From: Paenibacillus sp. | Lineage (GTDB): Bacteria; Bacillota; Bacilli; Paenibacillales; Paenibacillaceae | Direction of reading: 5' to 3' | Assembly (NCBI GenBank): GCA_031254035.1 | Contig: JAIRVF010000086.1 | Span: 1-40,317, forward strand | Length of the DNA: 40,317 bases | In this document: piece by piece, positions 34,445-40,317 of the stretch | Numbering within the stretch: position 1 is the first letter of the stretch | Layout of the letters: each line of letters begins with the position of its first letter | Made by a program: the position numbers and the translations under genes | The notes under the pieces: model-generated | Database searches by the model: none | What the model saw: only the letters and a program-made list of their open reading frames with translations | Told to the model about the DNA's origin: nothing

Positions 34445-36682
34445 TTGCGACATCGGAGCTTTGGAAGCGGCACGTTTCGAAAAATCTTATTGTCCTATAC
34501 CGCGATTATGATCATCCCCATTATCGTGTTCAGCACCTTAAATGTACAGCGGAACATCACGGAGGAACGTCAGCAGCTGCATGAGAAGCATATTTCGGAT
34601 GCAAATCGGATCGCGGCGGTCGTGGACAATAAATTATACGAGCTCAAAAATATGGGCAAGGTGCTTAGCGGTGAATCATGGGCCCAGAAGATGATGCAAA
34701 ACACGGATGTTTATAAGAATGAGTTCGATTTGTTAAAGATGCTCGAAATCCGTAGGAATTTCGAAAATTCAATTAACTCTTTAAACGTGCTATCTTTCGG
34801 CATGATTATTTTTCCGGATAAAAAACAGGTGTTGTCTACATGGGGGACTTATTCGGAAAACAACTTTTTTTCCAACATAGCCGTATTCGAAGGTGATACG
34901 CGCCCAATGATCCAGAACGCTCTCCAGGAGCAGCAATATTTCAAGGTTATGCCGCCGGCAACGGTGAAGCTGTGGGACAGCAGCAGGCGCGTTATTCCCG
35001 TCCTTCAAAGCCTGGAGGTTGTCAACCATCCGAGGGCGGTGCTGGTTCTTTTTATTGACAGCGCTTACTCTGCGGAATATATGCGCCGTTTTGGCAGTAT
35101 CGAATCCAAAGATATTGTAATTACAACCCATGGAACACCTATTTTCAGGCAGAGCCGGAATCCAGCTGACGGGGACAAGGGGAATGAGCGCAGCTATGAG
35201 CTTGTTGTGCCTTCCCAAGAGAGCGACCTGCAATATAACATATCCTACTTCGATAACAGTGTCATCGGTATTAACAATCTGTTCAGTTCACTGTTGGCTA
35301 TTTTGATCTCCATTGCAGTCGGCACGTTGTCAGCTTTCCTGTTGGCCAAAGTCAGCTATCGCCCTCTGGGCGCTTTGCTAAACAAGCTTTCCACCGCGAT
35401 TCGTTATGAGGATGTCAAAAACAGTCTAGTTTCCGGCTCCGAATACAATTACATTGAAAAATCGTTTGACCGTCTGCTAAGCGAAAATCAAAAACTTCAA
35501 CTATCCATGTTGGACTACGAAAATGCTGCCAAATCGAATTTATTTCTCCGGCTGCTCAAAGGTTATTTTACAGATGACCAGCAGATGAACGGGCTGAAAA
35601 AATTCGGTATCGGCTATACCGAGGAAATGTATTATTGCACGATGTTGATTAGCTTTCATGCCATCCGCGATCTTTCCGATATCGAAAGAATCCGCAAAAT
35701 CGAAATGATGACGATGGTTATCGTTGAAAAAGTGATGAGCCAGCATCGGCTGGACTATGAACTGTTCGAAGTGACGAATGCGGACAAAGCGCTGATCATA
35801 TCCTCCGGAAACATATTTGGAGAAGATGGCATGATGGGACAAATCGCTGCTGGTATTACGGAGGAGATTGAACAGACATGTGGATTCCAGCCGTTTGTCT
35901 TGTTCGGAACGGTAGAGGAGGGACTCGTCGGCATCAGTAAGTCGTATTATGCGGCGAATGAGAGTTTGCAGTATATGTTGTTTTCACGTGAGCATCTCCC
36001 GGTTTCACAGGAGGAAACCATTCATAGCATTGTCGACTATTATTATCCGACGGATTGGGAAGTTCAGCTGATCAATAACTTGAAGATTGGTAACCTGGAT
36101 ACATCGATCCAGATCCTTCACGAAATCAATGCGGAAAACGGGAAGCGGGACCTGTCCGAAGCGAGCACGATCAAGCTCGTCTCATTATTGATGGAAACAA
36201 TGCTGAGAGTGCTGCATGAGCTCAATCTCGATACGGGGATTTACGCGAAACAATTCGCCAATAGAGCAAAGGGCAAAAATATCGGGGAAATGTGGGGCTA
36301 CGTGTTTGAAGTGGGTACGTTAATATGCGAGCGCAATCGGTATTCCAATACGTCATCGACGATAGAGGCCGGTAGCCAATTGCTGCAATATGTAAACCAA
36401 AACTATACAAGCGCCGATGTGTCATTAAAACAGCTGGCGGAAATCTTCCAGATGTCGGTCTCCAAGGCGTCCAAATTATTTAAGGAAGTCACTGGAATCA
36501 ATTTCTACGATTATTTATGTCGGCTTCGTATGGAAATGGCTAAGGAATTGCTGCGCGAAAAGAAATGCGGCATCGATGACATCGCTCGCCGGGTGGGTTA
36601 CGAAAACGTATATTCTTTCAAACGCGCATTTGCTAGGTATGAAGGCATCAAACCGGATGAATATAAGGAAACGGCGATTTGA
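34445..36682 (+). CDS. YesS-type AraC-family transcriptional regulator with extracellular sensor
   Basis: A 745-residue membrane-bound regulator: helix 1 (ILLSYTAIMIIPIIVFSTLNV), an extracellular Cache-like domain of about 240 residues, helix 2 (LLAILISIAVGTLSAFLLAK), a cytoplasmic linker, and a C-terminal AraC double HTH (VSLKQLAEIFQMSVSKASKLF, GIDDIARRVGYENVYSFKRAF). TTG 34445 was chosen: AAGGAGG sits 8 bases upstream and the product begins just before helix 1; the open frame from 34331 contains a terminator hairpin. By position it should control the importer operon in response to an external sugar. The last 72 bases are duplicated at 38366-38440. Confidence 0.9.
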   Translation: MRHRSFGSGTFRKILLSYTAIMIIPIIVFSTLNVQRNITEERQQLHEKHISDANRIAAVVDNKLYELKNMGKVLSGESWAQKMMQNTDVYKNEFDLLKMLEIRRNFENSINSLNVLSFGMIIFPDKKQVLSTWGTYSENNFFSNIAVFEGDTRPMIQNALQEQQYFKVMPPATVKLWDSSRRVIPVLQSLEVVNHPRAVLVLFIDSAYSAEYMRRFGSIESKDIVITTHGTPIFRQSRNPADGDKGNERSYELVVPSQESDLQYNISYFDNSVIGINNLFSSLLAILISIAVGTLSAFLLAKVSYRPLGALLNKLSTAIRYEDVKNSLVSGSEYNYIEKSFDRLLSENQKLQLSMLDYENAAKSNLFLRLLKGYFTDDQQMNGLKKFGIGYTEEMYYCTMLISFHAIRDLSDIERIRKIEMMTMVIVEKVMSQHRLDYELFEVTNADKALIISSGNIFGEDGMMGQIAAGITEEIEQTCGFQPFVLFGTVEEGLVGISKSYYAANESLQYMLFSREHLPVSQEETIHSIVDYYYPTDWEVQLINNLKIGNLDTSIQILHEINAENGKRDLSEASTIKLVSLLMETMLRVLHELNLDTGIYAKQFANRAKGKNIGEMWGYVFEVGTLICERNRYSNTSSTIEAGSQLLQYVNQNYTSADVSLKQLAEIFQMSVSKASKLFKEVTGINFYDYLCRLRMEMAKELLREKKCGIDDIARRVGYENVYSFKRAFARYEGIKPDEYKETAI

Positions 36683-36684
36683 AA
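36610..36684 (+). repeat. 75-bp direct repeat, copy 1 (end of the regulator gene)
   Basis: Identical to 38366-38440 except one G/A difference (36655 against 38411). It contains the last 24 codons of the YesS-type gene, its stop and two bases after. Confidence 0.9.
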
Positions 36685-36765
36685 GGAAAACTTGAACATC
36701 GAAACTAGAGTTGAATTCAAGGGAGTTATTCCCGTAATAAGAACATGGAGTTATATTACATTGCC

Positions 36766-36809
36766 AAAAGGAGCCCGACAGCAGCATTTGCTTGCGGAGG
36801 CTCCTTTTG
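36766..36809 (+). terminator. Intrinsic terminator after YesS-type gene, copy 1
   Basis: AAAAGGAGCC pairs with GGCTCCTTTT. The loop CGACAGCAGCATTTGCTTGC is the same as in the copy at 38454-38495. Confidence 0.8.
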
Positions 36810-37025
36810 TATTCGCGAAAAAAACAATATAAGTCTATTACTTCTTTGGTGAAAACTGTATGTTATTTATGGGGCCGCAAGAACATATACGCTTAAAAGT
36901 CCGCATAAATAGTGGGCTCTTTGATTTATTGATATAAGTTCTTGTCCTATATTTTGAAATAATTCGAACGATATTAATGATATTTACCAATATATACTGT
37001 AACCCTGAAGGGAGGGAGGTGGCAG
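36810..37025. other. Promoter region of sigma/anti-sigma pair
   Basis: AT-rich, with no ORF. A TTGAAATAATTCGAACGATA stretch near 36954 could belong to an autoregulatory ECF promoter, but no standard -35/-10 pair was established. Confidence 0.35.
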
Positions 37026-37613
37026 ATGAACCATCCATCTGAATATGCAAGGCTCATTGTGCTTACGTTGGACGGGAGCCGTGACGCGTTTGGTGAGTTA
37101 TATGAAGCAACCATTAAGGACGTTTACAAAACGGTTTATTTCCTTATTCGGGAACCATCAGATGTAGAGGATGTCATTCAGGAGATTTATATTCAAGTAT
37201 ATCGGTCTCTTAAAAAGTTTGACATAAGCAGGCCGTTTCGGCCTTGGTTAATGGGAGTGGTCATGCGGCAAATTCAGACCCACCGAAGAAAGAGTTGGAC
37301 ACATGTACGGATCATCAAAAAAGCTGAACAGATTGACCAAGCCGTGGTCTACGATTTTTCAAGTGAGGTGGTCAACAAAGTATCGAATCGATCGCTGCTT
37401 GCAAGCGTGGATCGACTTCCTTACAAACTGAAGCTAGTAGTTATTCTGCATTATATGAATGATTACACGCAAGAAGAGATTGCAGCCGCATTAGAAATCC
37501 CTCTTGGAACGGTAAAATCACGGATCCATGCTGCTCTGCAAAAGATACGTAAAAAACAGAAAATTAGCTTTCTGGCTATGGGAAAGGTGGAGGAGCTAAA
37601 TGAGTCTCGATGA
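37026..37613 (+). CDS. ECF-type RNA polymerase sigma factor
   Basis: A 195-residue sigma-70 family factor. Region 2 spans about residues 15-80 (DAFGELYEATIKDVYKTVYF, PSDVEDVIQEIYIQVYRSL, FRPWLMGVVMRQ) and region 4 about 120-180 (VDRLPYKLKLVVILHYMNDY, TQEEIAAALEIPLGTVKSRI). No region 1.1 or 3, as in ECF factors. GGGAGGGAGGTG precedes the ATG. It overlaps the DUF3600 gene by 14 bases, the usual sigma/anti-sigma coupling. The pair is bracketed by a duplication of the upstream gene end. Confidence 0.92.
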   Translation: MNHPSEYARLIVLTLDGSRDAFGELYEATIKDVYKTVYFLIREPSDVEDVIQEIYIQVYRSLKKFDISRPFRPWLMGVVMRQIQTHRRKSWTHVRIIKKAEQIDQAVVYDFSSEVVNKVSNRSLLASVDRLPYKLKLVVILHYMNDYTQEEIAAALEIPLGTVKSRIHAALQKIRKKQKISFLAMGKVEELNESR

Positions 37614-38349
37614 AAGATTGAAAACTGCTTTTAAGGAAGAGACCAAAGAATGGAACGCACCGGCGGAGCTTAAAGGAAAAATACTAAATCAAGTCGTACA
37701 CATTCAAGGAGGAAGACGAATGAAAAAATGGGTCGTTGCATGTATTTTGGCCGCTACATTGTTAATCCCAACAGGTGCTTTTGCCGGTTATAGCTACTTA
37801 GCTGATTCCATCTATGGTTCGCGGGAAAATATCGGAGTAACTCAAAAGCAATATGATGAGCTGGAGGCAAAGCTGAAGACCGCCAAACAAAACCTGAGTG
37901 AAGAGGAGTATACAAAATGGATGTCCTTACTAAAAGAATGGGGTACCCTTAGTTTGAAAATTGTCGATGCAAATGGAGATTTCAATCTTGAGAGATTGAG
38001 TGAAGGAGAGCATAAAAACTATAAAAGGTTAACAACAGAGCTAGAGCCACTCTTTCATAAATTAGATGAAATTCAATCAACGAAGAGAGAAGGTAAAATT
38101 GTAGATAGCGCTACTTTCTGGAATGGAGTGCTAGATAATGCAGGGCAAAAATTCAGCAAAGAAGAATTTGATGAGTTTCAAAAATTAGTAAATGAATTGA
38201 GGGCTTATGACGAGAAAACAGATGACCCGGATGGTAGTGTTCATATGGAACGGCTATCAAAGGAAGATCAAACGAATATCGAGCAAGTGAATCAGCAGCT
38301 GCAACCATTTTTTAAGAAGTTGGGCATTACAGCTAAGCCGAAAGCTTGA
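37600..38349 (+). CDS. DUF3600-type membrane protein, probable anti-sigma factor
   Basis: A 249-residue protein: a cytoplasmic N-terminus of about 40 residues (LDERLKTAFKEETKEWNAPA), one membrane helix (KKWVVACILAATLLIPTGAFAGY), and an extracellular helical part with two similar segments (GDFNLERLSEGEHKNYKRLT and GSVHMERLSKEDQTNIEQVN), each ending with an LxPFFxKL-like run. I recognise the DUF3600 family, often encoded after ECF sigma genes in Bacillus. Holding the sigma factor at the membrane until an envelope signal is an inference from this position and topology. Confidence 0.85.
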   Translation: MSLDERLKTAFKEETKEWNAPAELKGKILNQVVHIQGGRRMKKWVVACILAATLLIPTGAFAGYSYLADSIYGSRENIGVTQKQYDELEAKLKTAKQNLSEEEYTKWMSLLKEWGTLSLKIVDANGDFNLERLSEGEHKNYKRLTTELEPLFHKLDEIQSTKREGKIVDSATFWNGVLDNAGQKFSKEEFDEFQKLVNELRAYDEKTDDPDGSVHMERLSKEDQTNIEQVNQQLQPFFKKLGITAKPKA

Positions 38350-38365
38350 TCTCGGGCAAACATTA

Positions 38366-38440
38366 ATATTCTTTCAAACGCGCATTTGCTAGGTATGAAG
38401 GCATCAAACCAGATGAATATAAGGAAACGGCGATTTGAAA
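38366..38440 (+). repeat. 75-bp direct repeat, copy 2 (orphan end of the regulator gene)
   Basis: 74 of 75 bases match 36610-36684. There is no upstream AraC sequence, so this is a detached 3' end. It is followed by a second copy of the same terminator, with the 80-bp spacer of copy 1 missing. Confidence 0.9.
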
Positions 38441-38453
38441 TACAGTACATTGC

Positions 38454-38495
38454 AAAAGGAGCCGACAGCAGCATTTGCTTGCGGAGGCTCCTTTT
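38454..38495 (+). terminator. Intrinsic terminator, copy 2
   Basis: AAAAGGAGCC/GGCTCCTTTT with the same loop as the copy at 36766-36809. Serves the sigma/anti-sigma operon. Confidence 0.8.
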
Positions 38496-38720
38496 ATTTT
38501 CCGACATGTCGGGAAGTCCAAGCAAATATTGGAGAGTGAGTAATAAATAAAGGAAACAGAAGCTATCGGCAGTAATTGAATGATTGGTCATGATAAGTGT
38601 TCGCTATCCGTTTAAAGCTACAAAAAAGGCCCTGAATTCTAAAATACCATCCTTTACAGTTTGTCGGCTCAGGCGTATATTCAATTCATTATGATTTATC
38701 TTCAATCTGTTCATGAATTA
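38496..38720. other. Intergenic region upstream of riboswitches
   Basis: Non-coding. TTGTCG near 38660 and TATGAT near 38690 are weak promoter candidates for the riboswitch transcript. Nothing else recognised. Confidence 0.35.
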
Positions 38721-38904
38721 CGCTGAATTTTCGAAAGTGAAAAACGGGGGAACCACAACAGCATTGGCCTGCATTCCGCTAGGGCGGGTGAAGTCCACTG
38801 CAGGGGTGAATCGAAGCAAGCTGCTCTAGTGCAGCTTATTCCGTAGGGCAACTCTCACTGCCCGAATCCGTCAGCTAACCTCGTAAGCGTCGTATGAGAG
38901 AGGA
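38721..38904 (+). promoter_or_regulatory. Cyclic di-AMP riboswitch (ydaO-yuaA class), copy 1
   Basis: Carries the conserved elements in order: CGCTGAATTTT, AAAAACGGGGGAACC, GGGGTGAATC, GTAGGGCAACTCTC, CCCGAATCCGTCAGCTAACC, TCGTAAGCGT and GAGAGAGG. These define the ydaO-yuaA (c-di-AMP) class. The middle helix is longer than in copy 2 (TGCATTCCGCTAGGGCGGG arm). A terminator follows, so ligand binding should reduce read-through. Confidence 0.92.
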
Positions 38905-38928
38905 GTGAAACTGTGAGTTGTGATCAAG

Positions 38929-38955
38929 CACAGGGTATCCGCTCTGTGTTTTTCT
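38929..38955 (+). terminator. Terminator of riboswitch copy 1
   Basis: CACAGGG/CTCTGTG (one G-U) with TTTTT. Confidence 0.65.
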
Positions 38956-38985
38956 GTGTGTAAAATTAAAACCATATGTCTATTT

Positions 38986-39130
38986 CGCTGAATTTCCGTT
39001 CAAGGCGGAAAGCGGGGGAACCGGCCGTGATGATGAAATTGTCGTCACATGGGGTGAATCTCATACATTTGAGTAGGGCTACTCTTGGGTCCGAATCCGT
39101 CAGCTAACCTCGCAAGCGTTTGAAGAGAGG
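38986..39130 (+). promoter_or_regulatory. Cyclic di-AMP riboswitch (ydaO-yuaA class), copy 2
   Basis: CGCTGAATTTCC, AAGCGGGGGAACC, GGGGTGAATC, GTAGGGCTACTCT, TCCGAATCCGTCAGCTAACC, TCGCAAGCG and GAAGAGAGG are all present. It is a compact version, 30 bases after the first terminator. Followed by a strong terminator at 39175-39218. Confidence 0.93.
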
Positions 39131-39174
39131 CTTTTATACATGCATAGACAGCAGGGGTTATTTGCCTTGCGCCT

Positions 39175-39218
39175 AAGAAGCATGGAAGAGAGTTCCTCCT
39201 TCCCATGCTTCTTTTTTT
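39175..39218 (+). terminator. Terminator of riboswitch copy 2 (expression platform)
   Basis: AAGAAGCATGG pairs perfectly with CCATGCTTCTT, followed by T7. Confidence 0.85.
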
Positions 39219-39221
39219 GGA

Positions 39222-39240
39222 GCTTTGTGGGGTAATTTTG
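39222..39240 (+). repeat. Partial end of the dispersed repeat
   Basis: GCTTTGTGGGGTAATTTTG resembles the CTTTGTGGGGTTATTTT end of the copies at 10491-10682 and 25790-25854. No opposite end was found. Confidence 0.4.
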
Positions 39241-39304
39241 TGGTTTGCAGTCTGCCTATAGGAAGACATCTTTAGAAAATGCGAAGGTAGAGAGGAGAAG
39301 GAAG

Positions 39305-40126
39305 TTGCCTAATATAGAAGTGAACGGAACAACGCTGTATTATGAGACGCATGGCAGCGGCGTGCCTATAGTTTTTATTCACGGACATCTTTCATCTCAT
39401 CATATGTTTGAGCCTCAAGTGGAGTATTTCAGCAAAAGAGCCAACGTGATCGTGCTTGATTTGAGGGGATACGGAAATTCGGGGAAATTAAACGTGGAAG
39501 TGGAAGACATCGTCAAGACTCAATGCAAGGATTTAAACGAATTAATGGATAAACTGAATATCCCGAAAGTGACCCTTGTTGGCTGCTCGAGCGGAAGCTT
39601 ACTTGTGCAAAAATTTGCGGCCTCTTATCCGGACAGGGTGAATGCGCTTGTGCTGGTGGATAGCTACTTTTATGGCCCAAGCGGTCCTTTCGGCACGAAA
39701 AGCGGCATTTTGAAAATTGCCGAGGCATGCAGTTGGCTTTCGTATTATCTTCCTGCGGAATTTTTCCTTCGTTCGCTCCGCGCAACTTATCACCGCTGGA
39801 TTCCCGCTTACAGTATTTTGCGTAATGAGCTGTTTCATAAACGGCCCACGGAATCGATCAAACAGCGGATGGCTTTGCTGAAGATTGATACGGATTCGAA
39901 CCCAACACGACTGAGAATGCCGATCTTGTGTGTGGCCGGTAGGCAAAGCGAATGGTTTGTTACCCAGATGAACAAAGCTGTGGAGTGGTTCTCCTGCGCG
40001 CAGAAGGCAGTCATTGAAGATGCAATCTATCCGAGTCATTTATGCCAGCCGCTGGAGTTCAACCGCATTCTGCTAAACTTTTTGATTGACCAGCGCATTT
40101 ATCGGGTGGAGCAGCAATTGGTTTGA
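39305..40126 (+). CDS. Alpha/beta hydrolase under c-di-AMP riboswitch control
   Basis: A 273-residue alpha/beta hydrolase: oxyanion segment FIHGHLSSHHMFEPQ, strand LDLRGYGNSGK, nucleophile elbow G93-C-S95-S-G97, and C-terminal His in AIYPSHLCQPLEF. The closest groups are haloperoxidase/pimeloyl-ester-type carboxylesterases; the substrate is unknown. TTG 39305 follows GAGGAGAAGG and gives the family N-terminus PNIEVNGTTLYYETHG; the open frame from 39245 has no better start. It is the only gene downstream of the tandem riboswitches, 87 bases after the second terminator. Confidence 0.85.
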   Translation: MPNIEVNGTTLYYETHGSGVPIVFIHGHLSSHHMFEPQVEYFSKRANVIVLDLRGYGNSGKLNVEVEDIVKTQCKDLNELMDKLNIPKVTLVGCSSGSLLVQKFAASYPDRVNALVLVDSYFYGPSGPFGTKSGILKIAEACSWLSYYLPAEFFLRSLRATYHRWIPAYSILRNELFHKRPTESIKQRMALLKIDTDSNPTRLRMPILCVAGRQSEWFVTQMNKAVEWFSCAQKAVIEDAIYPSHLCQPLEFNRILLNFLIDQRIYRVEQQLV

Positions 40127-40249
40127 AGACGGCCTGATATCGCAGGGTGAATCTTAAAGATTAGATATTAATCAATGATGAAATACACCTATTTGTGAAG
40201 AGACTGCTGAAAAACTTACGTTTTTGAATTAGTAATTGTTTTTCAAACA

Positions 40250-40301
40250 AAATAGATCACTTTCTGTTCAAAAACCGAACAGGAAGTGATCTATTTCTTT
40301 T
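40250..40301 (+). terminator. Intrinsic terminator of alpha/beta hydrolase gene
   Basis: AAATAGATCACTTTCTGTTC pairs with GAACAGGAAGTGATCTATTT, with TTCTTTTAT following. The very long stem also suits the minus strand. Confidence 0.8.
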
Positions 40302-40317
40302 ATATTTAGTTACTTTT

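Noticed and set aside
38292..38591. 99-residue minus-strand frame repeating part of one at 36515-36787
   Set aside because: The similarity arises because both overlap the duplicated 75-bp segment; neither is coding.

Overview
The window looks like a chromosomal stretch of a spore-forming Gram-positive bacterium of the Paenibacillus type. This is inferred from gene content, not from a marker gene: a Spo0E-like phosphatase, a squalene/sporulenol-type cyclase, two CUT1 sugar importers without their own ATPase, a YesS-type AraC regulator, a T-box leader, AAGGAGG-type ribosome binding sites with frequent GTG/TTG starts, and strong hairpin-plus-T terminators.

Layout. 1-1.7 kb is decayed DNA: an esterase tail fused to an AraC-regulator fragment, then an alpha/beta hydrolase with a frameshift and internal loss. 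1.7-6.8 kb holds a catalase (-), an AHSA1/SRPBCC protein, a CD3324-type small protein, a class C beta-lactamase-like serine hydrolase with a small unknown protein, and a class I fructose-bisphosphate aldolase (-). 7.1-10.5 kb is a secreted family 8 polysaccharide lyase behind a cre-like site. 10.5-13.2 kb is a structured repeat, then a TetR repressor divergent from a 14-helix drug exporter, with three copies of one palindromic operator between them. 13.3-15.2 kb is a squalene-hopene/sporulenol cyclase (-). 15.7-18.1 kb is a PD-(D/E)XK nuclease-like gene interrupted at an A_AAA_AAC heptamer, and a TnpB-only IS200/IS605-type element with a probable omega RNA end. 18.1-22.9 kb is a membrane acyltransferase and a MalEFG-type importer.

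23-27.3 kb is an OmpR/histidine kinase pair divergent from an M23 lipoprotein whose last codons lie inside a MITE-like repeat. 27.3-30.5 kb holds a TetR regulator with a perfect palindrome upstream, a Spo0E-like protein, a T-box (probably Phe) controlling DAHP synthase/chorismate mutase, and a DUF2935 gene reduced by a large internal deletion. 30.6-36.8 kb is an LplB-YtcP-LplA importer operon under a consensus cre, followed by an attenuator-like terminator and a YesS-type regulator. 36.8-38.5 kb is an ECF sigma factor/DUF3600 anti-sigma pair bracketed by a 75-bp duplication of the end of the YesS-type gene plus its terminator. 38.7-40.3 kb is two tandem cyclic di-AMP riboswitches, each with its own terminator, upstream of an alpha/beta hydrolase.

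How the genes fit together: the lyase and two importers suggest plant or microbial polysaccharide use under CcpA control, with the shared ATPase encoded elsewhere. The TetR/MFS, VanRS-like TCS/M23 and sigma/anti-sigma units suggest envelope and drug stress responses. The most unusual signals are regulatory or structural: the tandem c-di-AMP switches, the duplicated-end sigma cassette, the possible -1 frameshift gene, and the two families of structured intergenic repeats.
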